Shown piece by piece: positions 31,091 through 43,822 of a stretch of DNA of 64,000 bases (the stretch's first letter is position 1; each line of letters starts with the position of its first letter). The notes below the pieces were generated by a model, which was not told where the DNA came from, did no database searches, and was given only the letters and a program-made list of their open reading frames with translations. The stretch is from positions 1,143,446-1,207,445 of the forward strand of contig VXAZ01002267.1 of the NCBI GenBank assembly GCA_013399875.1, in the 5' to 3' direction. Made by a program: the position numbers and the translations under genes. This DNA comes from Gymnorhina tibicen. Its lineage: Eukaryota > Chordata > Aves > Passeriformes > Artamidae.

Positions 31091-33834
31091 TTTTATTCTA
31101 GCCAGCTGTTCTGTGCACCAGCAGGTTTTTGGTATTTTTGCTTTCTTTTTTTCCCCTGCCATCAGGAGAATTAATGTTCAGTTATGGGAAAAAGAAAAAC
31201 CCAGGCTCTGCACACACCATATTTTGTGTATTCCCCAACTAGGTTTCAAACTCACGACATTTAGCTGAAACCTAGATTTCTTCTCAGACACTTCTAATTT
31301 TCCAGAGGAAAAGAGATTAAATCTGAACTACTGAGTCTTTCTCAGTTTCAATAATGGTTGGTGAGAGAAGACCTGAAACTCTTGCTTTGCACTCACCATT
31401 GACTGTACATAGTCAGGCTCCAAAAAGGTAATTAAGAGTCATTTCACTGTTTACTTAATATGATAGCCATGGCTCTAATCTAGAGTTTTAAAGTGTTTAC
31501 TGCAAGGCAAGAGCATAAACATTGAGGGAAGTTTCTTTTGTGATTTCTCGGTGCACTAGATGGCACTAAAGCATGGCTTTTATATACAAGAGGAAAAAAT
31601 CCCCACAAAAATTGATATGTAGGTTCAGTAAACCTGAACTATTTTGGTCAGGTATATTTTATGAAAGTTCTTTGATATATTATTTGTAATTTTTCATTTT
31701 AATTTTCAGATTATCAGAAACAGAGAATTAATTACACCCACTTTGATATTAAAAGAATTTCAAATTGAAAATAAATAATGCTGAGAAGTTGAAAAAAAAA
31801 CCCTGAAGAAACTAATTTACCCCAGGCTAGATGCAAAATTATTCTAATGTTCAAAGATTAGGGGGCTTGATGCAAGTAAAAAAAAAGTTCTGTACCAATT
31901 ACATGGCTTTTTCATGAACTTTAGATATCAAAAACATTAAAGTCACAAAAAATGTATAACATCTTCAGGTTTCCTGTATATAAAAACCATTCTTAATATT
32001 TAAGCAAATAAATAGGTCCACACTGTCTCCCAGGCATACCACGTTCAAAACATCAGGTAGAGCCATCCTGTGAGAACAGGGCACTTTTTCTCCCACATGA
32101 GTATCAAGAAAACAAAATTAAATTTTAATTTTTCTTTACTTGTTCCCCTCCCTTCAAACGAGGAGCTATGGCACAGCTCATTCGAAGTTTCTTTTAAGGC
32201 ATTCTTATGTGTTGTATACAGCACTCTTTGCTCTTTTATATGATCATAATAAACAACAACAAAGGAACTATGAAGGGTGGATCCCTTGTAAATTTCAGCC
32301 TTCTAGACAAAACCAGAAAGAAGTATGTCTTAGGTCATCTTGGGTATTTTTGACTTGTAATGCTGAGGGTGCTTACAGAGACATTTCAAGTCTTTATGAT
32401 GTTTTGATGATTCCAGGGTTATTCACCGAGTGTTTTGGTAAGAAAGGAAGCAGGAAGAAAAGAATAAGGAGTTAAAAGAAGAAGAATGGAAGAGCAGTGA
32501 GGTGTGCACTGAATGTGAGCTCACTCCAGCACCAGCAGTGATCCTGCAGCCCTGTATTTCCTGCAGCTCTACAGCAAAGGGAAAGTTGCTTCATTTAATG
32601 CTTCAGTCCCAAAGGTGAGATGTGAAGTCCGGGGTGTATACATGTAAATACATGTAATATACGGCCTGAACCTGGGCCATAGACCAAGCAGGATGCAGAG
32701 GTTATGGTTTCATGCTGAGGTTTCAGAAGCAGCTGTTTACCTGCAGTTCTCCCACTAAGAGATGTAGCTTAGTTTAAGCTTACAGTTAAGGGCCTGATCC
32801 ATCAAGCACTGGCTCTGCCATGAGCAGAGCTGCTTTATTTTGGGAGGAAAGATCTGAGAATTTGCACAGATGTTTATAAAATAGCCCATCTTGATATGTA
32901 CTACTGGATTTATTATTTTTCTGTCAACTGAGTCAAAGCCTGCATCTCAAGAAGAAGTATTTCGTAGGAAAAACCTAAATGCCCACATGAAACTATTAAA
33001 TGTGACCCAAGAGCACAGAAGTCCTTAAATTACAGAGTTTGCAGCAGTCAGCTCATGCTTTTCTGAGGGCCAGTATTTTTAGCACCTCTACAGAAAATAA
33101 CTTCCCTGAGAATCAGAAGTGAAACAGTTTCAGTGATACTAGTTCTTAGCCCTTTCCAGACTTCAAATTCCTAACTGTACGGAAGGAGAAGAGGAGAAAT
33201 ACACCATTTCAATATTTTTTTAAAGTATATATATTTGGCTGATGACTTCACCAAAAAAGAAAGAAATAGGAGATGGTAGAGTTGTGCCCTCATTAATGTC
33301 AATTGGTGTGATTTCACCACAGAGCTTGAATTTTACTGTTTTAAATATGATAAATGACCTTGCCCATTTAATGAGGATACTATTGATCTAAAATTAACAT
33401 CTTAAAAAAATTAATTACAGACATCATCGATAACACTCCAGGTTATTAAAAATGAAAGAATGCTAAACTTCCAATTTACTTTTCAGCGTGCTGCCTGCGA
33501 TTCATTCAGTCTAGACAATTTCACCTTCTTTCTCATTTGGTTTCAGCTGTTGATCCTACTGTGATAAGGTTGCAGCCACCAAAGGGGACTTTCTTAAGAA
33601 ATAAAGTTTCTTAACAAGAAGAAGAAAAAAAATTAAAAGCAACCCGCTTGTCCTGGTTCTCTTCCCCCTTGCTTTTATGACATGTTTGGTTCCCACGCAA
33701 GGGGAATTACAGCAGGTTTTACACACAAAACCCTCCAAGTGCTTGGCCTCCAAGTCACCTCCATCGCTGCTTTGGCTGAAGGTTTGGGTACTGCAAGTCC
33801 TCTGCCAAGCTCAGAAGTGTAGGTCTTCATTCCA
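31091..33834. other. Intergenic or intronic DNA, no gene recognised
   Basis: A 111-codon plus-strand frame at 32140-32475 starts at a TTG, has no acceptor-like boundary and is not called a gene. AGGGCCTGATCCATCAAGCA at 32788 may be a scrap of an ancient repeat. Otherwise nothing was identified. Confidence 0.55.
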
Positions 33835-33985
33835 TGTACTGTCATGGAGAGGTTTGAGTTGGAAGGGACTTTGAAGACCTTCTGGTTCCAAACACCTGCC
33901 ATGGGCAGGAACACCTTCCACTAGACCAAGCTGCTCCAAACCCCATCCAACCTGGCCTTGAACACTTCCAGGGATGGAAGTTAGT
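33835..33985 (-). mobile_element. CR1 LINE 3' fragment, about 150 bp
   Basis: The plus strand reads GTCATGGAGAGGTTTGAGTT, GGAAGGGACTTTGAAGACCT, CCATGGGCAGGAACACCTTC, CACTAGACCAAGCTGCTCCA and CCTGGCCTTGAACACTTCCA. This is the complement of the CR1 3' UTR, with the 3' tip at the left. The several 60-80 codon frames here are CR1-derived. Confidence 0.95.
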
Positions 33986-36867
33986 TCTTTAGGAGCAACA
34001 GTCAAACTGAATATCTAACACGAGTCAACTTCACTTAATTTTCATATCTCCTGCACACTGGTAACACCTTTTTTCTCCTGCAAGCTCCCAGAGCCATCTG
34101 CAAACTCTCTAACCAGAGAATCACCCCCAAAATTGGTTCTGGCCCCTGGGAGTAGAATATCTAATGTAAGAGCATTTCAGACCCCTCTCTTTGAAACTGA
34201 ACCACTGAAGCTATGGGGTCAGGAGGACACTTGGGTTGCTTTAAAGTCTTGAAAGTGACTTGAAAGTCACTTAGATAACTAACTTAAATCCCACACAGAC
34301 ACTGGCCATGGAGCTGGAGAGCCTTTGGACTCGTCCCCAGTTCAGCAAGCAATTAAGGAGACGATGTGCATGATTATTTAAGTGTACAGTGTTGATTAGT
34401 AACTGTCTGACACATTGCTGTAGCATTTGTATAACTTCAGGCATTTACCTGGTAGATTACTTTAGTATTTCAGAACAAAATGCATATATTTTCCCATGAA
34501 AAATACTATCATCTTTTTTTTAAACAACTAAATTAATTCTTGTAATGATTCCTCCCTGTTTGTGTCTGTTGAGATTTTTCTTTTTTTTTCATCCTCCAGT
34601 TTCCCTTCCTTCTTCTTTTTCAACAAATAAGAAAACAAAGGAAGGAAAAGTAGAGCAGGACATTTGACCTAAACTATTAGCAAAAATTATTTCAGAGTTT
34701 GGCTTAATGCTTTAAATTTTTCCCTTGGTAATTCATACACAAATAAATTATTTTATTCAAGCAGTTATATGCTAACATAGCCAACAGCTGAGGTCTTAAA
34801 TAATTGCTGAAAACAGGTTTAATTTTTCAGTTTAGAAAAAAGGTAAAACAGCATAACTGCAAAGGAGCCTGCGTATTTTAAAACAAACTTTAGATTTCTT
34901 TATCATTTAGGTGGGTGTTAAAAATGTGTATGCAGATCATACTGAGGGATAGAGACATCTTTTCTTTATATTTCCATTTTATGTTGAAGGAATTCAAGTA
35001 CTACAGACAATTAATGAACACCTTTAGAGAACTAAGTTAACTGAAGCCCCATCACATCAATGTCATATTCTGATACTTTTTTTTCTTAAATCGTGATTTT
35101 AGTATTGCTTTCACTACCTAGTGGGGAATATTATTAAAAGAGGAAACACTTTTAGATAGGTAATGTTGATCCAGCCTAATTCTTCACAGGGAGGGAGGCA
35201 AAAGAGTAAAATTTAGAGAAAAATCAATGCAGCATAAAAGGTGGTTTTATTTAAATATTTTCAGCATGCTCCATTCCATTCATAGCTGACAGGATGCAAT
35301 GTAGGAATTACTGTGTAGTATTCTAAGTTTCGTGTTTGCAGAAGATTTGGTTGTATCACAACCAACCCCATGAATCAGTGAGAGAAAAAGTGGTGAGCTC
35401 CAGGGAAAGAACTGGGCAGCCTGCAAACATCAGGGTAAGGGGATTTTGCTGTGTGTGAGATTTTTATAGACATTCTTAAATGTGTACGTGTGGTTCTGTA
35501 CGTGTCAAAGTATATCTATAAAATAAAAGTTGGTTACAATGGATGCTCTTATCTGACCTACTTAAAATTGTACATGAAAGCACAGTTAATTTCATCTCCT
35601 ATCTGTCAGATTGATACAAATCTCCTGTTCAGTATTAATTATTGTATGCATGAATATTCTTCATTTTTGGGGGAGACCTGATGATTAAAGCTACTGCCGA
35701 CAGAAATCCTGAGCTCATTAAAATTCCCTCCTGCACCCTCACTGAATGTGCATGTAACTTTTGAGTCAGGATTCATCCCCATTCTGGCTGCCATGCAGTC
35801 TTTTGCACTTTTGGATAAGGGGTGTAACATGCTGCCTCTGTGAAAAATTCAGGCTTTTAAACTCAGTTTATATTCATTGCACAGTGGAGCAAATCAGAGC
35901 AAAGTGGTCTCGATTTTCATCTGATCCTCACTTAAATGCTCAGAACTCATTTTTCTTTGGTTTCTGCTTTTAAATCCTCCAGAGTAGCTAGACCTCAATA
36001 ATTTATGAGGTGATGCAGGGTGCTAATGACATTGTTGTTGTCTTTTAATAAAATAATATATCCCTGTTCAAAATTATGTCAGAGAAGAAATCAGGAATTC
36101 AAAGCTGAGGTTAATCAGCCATAGTACTGTTTGACAAACAAATCCAGAACAAAAACTTGCTGTACATCTGGGTCTCTGTTTATGGCTGTATACTCCATAG
36201 AATGGAGTTTCCTTCTGCCTGGAAGGGTCTCCTGCTATGAGGTCCCTGATGCTCTCCAAAGCTGATGCTTCTAAACATCAATAGGAGTCCCACAGACTTC
36301 TGTCGTTACTGAAAAAGAGGATCTGCCCTTCATGGGATCCAGGATCTGAACCAGATCAACAGTAAACACTTTCCAATTAGGGTGTTTGGGAAAAGGAATA
36401 ATAAATCGTGTTTTAATGGTCAGATTTCAGTTATCTGCTTTATACATGTTATTTTCACAGGGACAAGTGTATTTGGATGAAGAACAGGCCCAAAGGAATA
36501 TAGAGGAGGCTGCAGAAAAAGAGAATACAGTTTCACTCAGAAATGCTGAGAGATTAATAAGCTGTTTTCATTAGACACTTTAAATTATCATCATAAAAAA
36601 ATCCCTTATCAGACATAATTGCCCCCCAACCCAAGAAAGACACATCTCAGGATAGTCAGTCGACTTATAATTACATGTTCAGCCAAGATGCCTGAAAATC
36701 AGGTTAAGCTCCCTGCTCTGTCAGAGCTGGAACCAGAACTGTTCTGACGTGTTAAGTGAGTCCTGCAGTTACTGGACTGCTCTGGCTATGAGAAATACAC
36801 CGAAAATAACATTATGAACAATGATTTTTTTTTAAAATTATTTTTAGAGTTTTATTGGTTTTTTTAA
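33986..36867. other. Intergenic or intronic DNA, no gene recognised
   Basis: A small inverted repeat (AAGTGACT-TGAA-AGTCACTT) lies at 34253-34272. A plus-strand frame at 36461-36571 follows a CAG acceptor-like site and is reported only as an observation. Otherwise nothing was identified. Confidence 0.5.
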
Positions 36868-37036
36868 ACACGCTGCCTAGGGAAGTGGTGGCATCACTGT
36901 CCCTGCAAATGTTAAAAAAATGTGTAGATGTGGCACTTGGGAACATGGCTCAGTAATGGCTCTGGCAGTGCTGGGTCAATGGTTGGACTTGATTTAAAGG
37001 TCTTTTCCAGTCTTAATGATGTTATGATTTTATGAA
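36868..37036 (+). mobile_element. CR1 LINE 3' fragment, about 170 bp
   Basis: CGCTGCCTAGGGAAGTGGTG, GCATCACTGTCCCTGCAAAT, a GGTTGGACTTGATTTAAAGG block and the terminal TTATGATTTTATGA match the last part of CR1 on the plus strand. Several mismatches suggest an old copy. Confidence 0.9.
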
Positions 37037-38309
37037 CATTAATTGGTCATGAGCAGAAGAGCTCCACAAATAGCACTGAACAGAAATGTTTGCATCTGCA
37101 ACTTTTGTCTGTGGTATGCTTATGAATAAAACAAAAAATAATAATTAAAAGAGTGATGAAGAATACATTAGCCTGTTGTGCTAACATTGAGAAAACATGC
37201 ACTTTACACTTAGGTAGTTCTAGGTATCTTTGAGTGGCTTCCTTATTCTCACAGCCAGATGCCTCTGAGAAATATTTGGTAAATAGTCTCTTGTGCTGTA
37301 ATCAACAACCCTCATGCCACCATTTCCAGTGGGAAAAGTACCTTTGCAGTGGCCAGCTCATGATGTTTGGTTTAAAAAGTACTTGGTCAGCACAAAGCAT
37401 CTTTACTGAACCAGGCATGTCTGTCAGGGTCAGATTTGAAGGTGAGATTTTGAAGGAAAAAAACAGAACAGCAGAAGAAGGACAACATAAACTGGTTTAA
37501 TCTAGATATTCACTCCCTAATCTCACAAACATCTATGGTTTTCCTTAACTCTACATGAACCTTTGCACAGTGTGTTTAGCTGCATACTGCACTGTTTTTT
37601 TCAAAGTCCTTTGGCTTGAGAGGAAAAAAGAAAGAAAAAAATGCCTCTCATCTTAGAGTCATTCTACAAGCCATTTATTCATCAGAAATAATTGTGGTCA
37701 GACATTTAGCTGAGAATGCTGGTATTTGTCCTAATGTTCTGTAAATGTTTATACCAAACTTAAATGAATGTAAATACCCCATCTCTGAGCTCTGTGGTAA
37801 ATCGTTTGTTCTGCACGGGGAGTGTTTGGCGGAGAAGTTATGCTGCAGCCCATTCCTACTGAAATAGTTGACACCAATGGCAACTGGCCATCTAATCCCT
37901 GAGCTCAAATGTAAATACTTTGCTCCACAAGCAAAGCTAAAAAAAAAAAAAAAAGTCAGATTTTGGTCAGCTTTGTGCCAGAACAAAAATAATCTGCACC
38001 AACCCTCTTTCTGACACAACTTACTTATCTTTGCAGGCTGCTGAGCTCTGCAGCCTGACGTGTTAGAAGTCAAGTCTAGGCTCTTCCACTTCTCCCTCCA
38101 TCTCGGAGCTCCGGTATTTGCTTGTCTCCCCATGTTTTAGCTCATGATTCAAAGGGATGATTTGACGGCAAAAGTTTCAGTTGGCTCTGGGTGAAACCCC
38201 ACGCATTTGTTTTCACTGCAGGGAAAACTCCCATTGATTTCAAAGGGAAGCAGGACTGCAGGCGTGCGCTTCCCTTCTGAAAATCAGAGCTCCCAGATGC
38301 AAATTTAAG
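37037..38309. other. Intergenic or intronic DNA with A-rich tract
   Basis: The 152-codon minus-strand frame at 37675-38133 runs through a poly(A) tract (about 37940-37953 on the plus strand), which gives it a phenylalanine run. It has no splice support and is not called. A CTCCCATTGATTTCAAAGGG phrase at 38228-38247 resembles ancient palindromic repeats. Confidence 0.5.
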
Positions 38310-38610
38310 GCTTGCAATAGACAGGTATCAGTTCCGCTAATTAAGTCTCATTTATCTTAACCATTTCACTACTTCATCAGATAGCGCAGTGATAAGACAC
38401 TATAAAAATATATGACAGATAGTCAAGGTCTAGACTTCTCTAATGTGGCAATTTTTTATATTATGATCTTCCTTTGTATATGCAGATGAACCGCTCTTTT
38501 ATTAACTTCCCTTTGTAAGCATTTCACACGCCAAAAAATCAGATACGGCTTTGAAAAAAAAAAAAAGCTTTCCAAAGTGATGAGAATGAATTAGCCCGTA
38601 ATTGGACTGA
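38310..38610. promoter_or_regulatory. Candidate conserved noncoding element
   Basis: Scattered CpGs (TTCCGCTAATTAAGT, GATAGCGCAGTG, GAACCGCTC, CACACGCC, ATACGGC, GCCCGTAATTGG) lie in AT-rich sequence with TAATTA/ATTAA-type homeodomain core words. No open frame of note. The pattern resembles vertebrate enhancer-like conserved elements, but conservation itself cannot be seen here. Confidence 0.28.
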
Positions 38611-38881
38611 TTGGTAAAAGTTCAGTACAATGCAATAAAAGTGCACCATTATCAGGATCTAAACTTGCTATGGGGAATTTTTATTGCTGCTCATTTAAAA
38701 AATATCATCTTTGGCTGCACTCTGCAGGGAGTTACCAGTGTTAAAGCAAGTAAAGAAATCTGTAGGGGGAAAGGGCCTCTCATACAAATACAAGTAGAGC
38801 AAACGTTTAGCTGTTTATATATATATTACTGGAAATACACTGATTTTCATGGGCTGTCATCTGTGGTTGTGGAGAGAAATA

Positions 38882-38990
38882 AAATTGTAGGATTGTTAAG
38901 ACTGGAAAAGACCTCTAAGATCATCAACTCCAACCTTTGAGTGAATACCACCATGTCAACTGTATGTACTAAAGGAGAGTGGCCATCTCT
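38882..38990 (-). mobile_element. CR1 LINE 3' fragment
   Basis: GTAGGATTGTTAAGACTGGA, AAAGACCTCTAAGATCATCA, ACTCCAACCTTTGAGTGAAT and ACCACCATGTCAACTGTATG are the complement of the CR1 tail. The element is on the minus strand and truncated after about 110 bp. Confidence 0.9.
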
Positions 38991-39709
38991 CCTCACAGGG
39001 CATCTCTTCTACAAACCTCAGCAGCAGCCCAAGAACCTCAGCATGTTTCCTCAGTTAAAGTAACAGAGGAGTAATACGCAAGAGTTCGACTCAATGCAGC
39101 AGAGACAAAGATCACAGGATTTGATGCATAGAAACTGAAGCTGGGCACCACCCTGGCAAGAAATCCACCACGTATTTTCATGCTGGAAGTAGATCAATAC
39201 AAATTATGTTGAAATCTTTAACTTAAAGCCAGGAGTGTTTCTCACCCCATTGTTTTGTCTCATTCAAACAAGGCCATGGAAAGTGTAGGGCTTCTGCTTT
39301 GCAGGTGATCAGATTCCCTTTGGTTTTCACAATCCTCTGATTTACAAATTTCTGGATATTTCCCAGTGGGGAGGCATCCTATGATCACAGCTCCTGAAAA
39401 AAAATTTCCTCAATAAACTTATCTTGTTTCCTTTGGGGGCCTCTACAATATCTTGCAATCTTGATGGATGCCAAGAACCCTTCAGGACCTCATAATTCAT
39501 TTTAAAATTTTGCCATTTTTCAATACCCTAATTCCCTCCCAGACTCTTAGAGAAAGAGATAATCAGTGTGACTTGAAGGTTATCCCATTGGGAATATTTT
39601 AGAGGAGGGGAAAAGTAAATTCAAAATGTACATAGCAAACATATTAACTCATTCTTATTAATATCAAAAGAGCCTCAGCCCATATCTGTGTCACTAAGAA
39701 GAGTGACGG
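38991..39709. other. Intergenic or intronic DNA, nothing identified
   Basis: No gene or classified repeat seen between two CR1 pieces. Confidence 0.6.
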
Positions 39710-39768
39710 AAAGATGATTGGATTTGTTGATTTTAGATGTCTTTTCCAATCTTAATTATTCTATAAGA
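39710..39768 (+). mobile_element. CR1 LINE 3' tip, about 60 bp
   Basis: GATTGGATTTGTTGATTTTA, GATGTCTTTTCCAATCTTAA and TTATTCTATAA match the final part of CR1 in plus orientation. Very short and diverged. Confidence 0.75.
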
Positions 39769-40013
39769 GGCAATATTTGGAATAAACAAGTAGAACATAA
39801 GGGAGCTACCCAAGATGAAAATTAGCATTTTGACCTTGATCTAGAAATTTCTGGTTCTCGTGGAAAAGTCTACTCACGAGTTAAACAACAGCAAAAAATG
39901 TGGTCCTAAGCAAAAAAAAAAAACAAACAACCCAAGGGCTGATCATAAAATGCTTAGTAAGGAAGGAAATACACAGAATAACCATAGATTTAAAGGTCCC
40001 TTTTGATGAACAG

Positions 40014-40149
40014 GAACTCCTACAAGCATCCGAATGGTGATGAAACTACCGAGCTGTGTGATCCTGCTATCAGAACCGCATCTCTTGTTCAGGGAAAATT
40101 GCCACAGCTTCTCTGTGTCTCTCAGGCTGCTGAGTATGACCTTTGCAGG
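40014..40149 (+). CDS. Weak candidate exon, unidentified
   Basis: After GATGAACAG at 40013 a plus-strand frame stays open, giving NSYKHPNGDETTELCDPAIR and onward, with three CpGs (ATCCGAA, ACCGAGC, ACCGCAT). A donor-like GCAGG/GTAAAA follows at 40149/40150. The acceptor has only a short pyrimidine run. The frame continues to a stop at 40317. Coding is possible but unproven. Confidence 0.15.
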
Positions 40150-40613
40150 GTAAAAGGGGCAAGAAAGAGAATTGCAAGGCTTTCAAATATTTTTGCAGTA
40201 GAAAAGTATCTGTGTCTTACACGAACCATTTTATTTTGTCCTTCCAAATCCAGATTTCTCCATTCACACAGGGATATCACTGACAGCACTAATAGACCTT
40301 CGGGGCTGATATTGTAACTTTTGCTTTTCTACAAAATGGGGACACTAAAAAAAAAAAATTGCTGCAAAGAAGTTGTTTACTGTCAAAGTTTAAGAATGTC
40401 CAGGGTGCTCGCAGACTGACTGCATCCTGAGCATTGGTACTGTTGTGTAGAAGAAGGAATAAAAGATGAAGTATCACAGTTTTTTTGCAAGATTAGCTTG
40501 TTGGGAAGGACGGGTTGGAATTTCAGATCTGAACTTTAAAACAAAAACCTAAAAGGATTTCCTTACATTTATAATCTATTCTGTAGTGTTCTAATTCACC
40601 AACTGAGATGTGT

Positions 40614-40664
40614 TTTCATAGAATGGTTTGAGTTAGAAGGGACTGTAAAGATCATTTCACTGGT
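40614..40664 (-). mobile_element. CR1 LINE 3' tip, about 50 bp
   Basis: TTTCATAGAATGGTTTGAGT followed by TAGAAGGGACTGTAAAGATC is the complement of a CR1 3' terminus. It is the shortest confidently recognised CR1 piece here. Confidence 0.85.
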
Positions 40665-41559
40665 GAGTGAACTATTAAAATGTATCATAACTATTATTAA
40701 CATTGGTTTAAAAACTCCATCTTCTAATTACAACCAGTGACCATAGCACATAATTACCTTTTGAGATTTGGAATACCTGGCATAGTTCACAAGTTTTCAC
40801 TTACTGAAGTCATACAGACCCATTAGAATTTCATTTTTTATGACAGCAAGGCTTTAAACCTTAGGACTGTAGAGAGAGATTTTTCTTGCAAAATCTCAAA
40901 CACAGGAAAACAAAATAAAATGCTTAAATACAGGAAAGCACCCTGACTTTCCTGTCTTTCCCATTTTTAAATCTCTTGATTGTGTGGCTTACCTCACAAT
41001 TTAAAGAATGAGGTGACTTATGAATATTGAAAGAGTGAATAATTAAAATTTCAACAGCAAAGAAAGACCCTCTTAGATCTTGATGAACTAAGTCATGCTT
41101 TTTAACTGTGCTTTGTAGGGTATTTTTATTAAAATTATGATGATTTATGATTAATTGACCCATACCAGAAAAATGTAATAAAAAAATCAGAATTTCGCAC
41201 ACCTTTTTTGCCTCTTCTTATTTCTTGACATTTATGTCTTTAACTCAGAAGCTATTTTTTTCTTTGTCTGACAATCTCTAACTTATATTGGAAACATATT
41301 TGAATAGCCTATGCCTGTTTCTTTGAGATTGCATTAGGCTATTGATGACAGTTAAACCAGAATGAATTTTTAAACTGAAATTCAGAGCGTGTCAGAACAG
41401 AAACTGAAGTCTCTTAGGTGTTTGAATAGATTATCAAGATGATATTTTATCAGCATTAGGGATATTATAAATGTATTTATATTGCAGAAAAATAGATTCT
41501 AAGGCATTTAACACAAAAGATACAATATATTGATTTCTACCAACCCCTCAGAAATTCCA
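40665..41559. other. Intergenic or intronic DNA, nothing identified
   Basis: Very AT-rich with no gene or classified repeat. The 92-codon minus-strand frame at 40924-41202 has no support. Confidence 0.6.
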
Positions 41560-41820
41560 TTCCGTAATATTTCGTTCTGTGGTTCTAAAACAATGTAATT
41601 TGTGAGGAGATAAGGCTACTGCAGTTTTAATTGCCCTTTCTAAAAGGGAAATTACTCCGCACAGCCTTCTACCTGGTCGTTTGTTTCCTGAATGCTTTCG
41701 GAGCAGAAGCCTGTACTGAAATATTAACACACGCTGAAATTGTGTTATCTTCATCTTATTAGAGAACAGCTGGGCAGATGTGGTAGAGACACCTCTTTCT
41801 CTCTGACTTATTCTCATGCA
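41560..41820. promoter_or_regulatory. Candidate conserved noncoding element or exon
   Basis: CpGs are retained (TTCCGTAAT, TTTCGTTC, CTCCGCAC, GGTCGTTTG, TTTCGGAGC, ACACGCTG) in an otherwise CpG-poor area. A minus-strand frame of 89 codons spans most of it (41548-41817) but lacks clear splice sites. A regulatory element is as likely as coding. Confidence 0.25.
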
Positions 41821-43822
41821 GATTAAATTAAATCACCTTTTTTTTTTTGCTAAACACAGAAAACCAAAGAAGAGACCTGCTACAAGACTTTTTGGAGAAT
41901 TTTAGTTTATTTTTTTTTCCACCTTGTTGTTCCTTTGCCAATAGTTACTCTTCCAGAAACCAATATCTTGTCACTGGAACTTCAACAGTAGAACACTGGT
42001 GAGATATGGGAGCCAGACTCCACTGGATGCAGTTCCACCACTGTTAAACACAGATCCTCATTTTCCTTCTGCTCCTGGTGGCCTAGGTGTCAAAACTTCT
42101 TGAAAGTTATTTGGCTTTTGGCTTCTCTTTGGGTGTGAATCAACTCCTGTGCAGGATTAAATACAACTGGGGGACAGCAAGTGAAATATTGTGAGGGAGA
42201 AACTGGTCTGGATTTGGGTTGTTTTGCCTTATGCATTCCTCCAACACTGTTCCAGTGAGCTTTCTACCCTCACACACCTCACTCAGTATATTAGCAATGG
42301 TCAGCTACAGAACACATATTTTCAGGTTCTACTACAGAAATAATGCTTTGATGGACTTCAGCATAGCCCTTGATTTATTTCAGAAATTTAAAAAATAAAC
42401 CAGCAACAGAAAAAAAACCCGAAAAACCCCTCGAAACACCACCACCACCACCACAAACCGTAAAAAACCACCCCAAACAAACTAAAAACCCCAATAATTA
42501 TATTTTATGACTGCAGGGCACCCTTTGGGAACCAAATCTCTATAGATGGGAGCATGGCATGGCACTATGCTGCAGCGTCTGTGTGGTGAGCTCCAAGCTC
42601 TGTGGAATCAGACATTTTGCACAGGGTTAATTTGTGTTTGCGTTCTTTATACCCTTGCTATGATCTTGTCCTGGAAGGGGAGGGAGATATGAGGTTTTAG
42701 AAAGAGTGACCCGACCCTGGATATGCCCAAAGCAGCCAGGTCTGTAGGAGGCGATGACCACAAGCAATTTGCCATGAGCAGCAAACCTCTGTGTAGGCTC
42801 CTAAAAGGAAGAACTTCACCTTTCCTTCCCTTGGAGGACAGCACAGTGACTCAGAACAGCCCTGGCGTTGCTCAGCCCGAGATCGAGGGGTGGGATGGGA
42901 AGAGCCCTCACAAATACTGAGTTTACAAATAACAGTAAATTACTGATTCTGATACTTGCTGTCACAAGCTCCAAGAATGTTGCTTTCTCTCTGCCTACAG
43001 TCCTGTTTCTCCCCTTCGAAAACACTTGCAGGCCAATGTACACTCTCTGGATGATGACATTCTCTTAAGTTAGGCATTCTTAATCCATCCTGCCGTATCC
43101 TGCATCTTCCCAAAGCACCTAACTTTAAATAAGTGCTTGATTTTAGACTGTATAGACACACCGTGTCCTGTTTCTTTAAGTTATGCAGAAGAAAAATGCT
43201 GTCAATGTGAAAAGGTTAGTAATTTTTTAGAAAAATTAATAAAAAGAAAGAGTTTTAAGGAACTTGAGACAATTATTTCTGTTTTGCAGGAGAGCAATCA
43301 GAAATCTTAGAAGACTTAAATCATCCATGCTCACTAGCAGGGTTAGATAGGAAAGGAACCTAATTTTTCTAAAGTGAGCCTGCTGTCTCTCTCTGTCACG
43401 CCACTCTCATCAGTAAAGCTATCACAGAACCACTCTTCCTTCCTCTCTCATGCTTTGCATGTCCTCTGAATTGGCAAAACATCTTCTTGCTATAGACATC
43501 CGTGAAATAAGTCAAAATGTTTTTGTAGGTGTCTTTTTAAAATGTGATGGACCATTTAGCTTGGTGTGTTTGGGTCTTGACACCATATGCACACATATAA
43601 ATATCCTAGGCCTTGGAGGGACCAATTGAAAAGAAATTTCCCAAGTGTGCTTTTCAACAGAAAATTGGATGAGCAGGAGCCAAGCTTCCTATTTCCTTTT
43701 CTTTAGCATTTTGTCTGCTGCATCTGCATGTAAAGTTATTTTATGAGCTGAGAGGAATGAACCAAAGATCATAGCCAGGACCTAATCTCCATATTTTAAA
43801 AATATTTGATAAGTAAACTTGG
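41821..43822. other. Intergenic or intronic DNA with a CAC triplet repeat
   Basis: (CAC)6 lies at 42437-42454. The slightly GC-richer block at 42640-43160 has overlapping frames on both strands, none convincing. No gene is called. Confidence 0.5.
42437..42454. repeat. (CAC)6 microsatellite
   Basis: Six exact CAC units inside a C/A-rich stretch running from about 42405 to 42500. Confidence 0.95.

Noticed and set aside
32140..32475. 111-codon plus-strand frame
   Set aside because: It begins at a TTG and lacks an acceptor or any homology I recognise.
37675..38133. 152-codon minus-strand open frame
   Set aside because: It includes a phenylalanine run from a poly(A) tract on the plus strand and has no splice-like borders or recognised domain.
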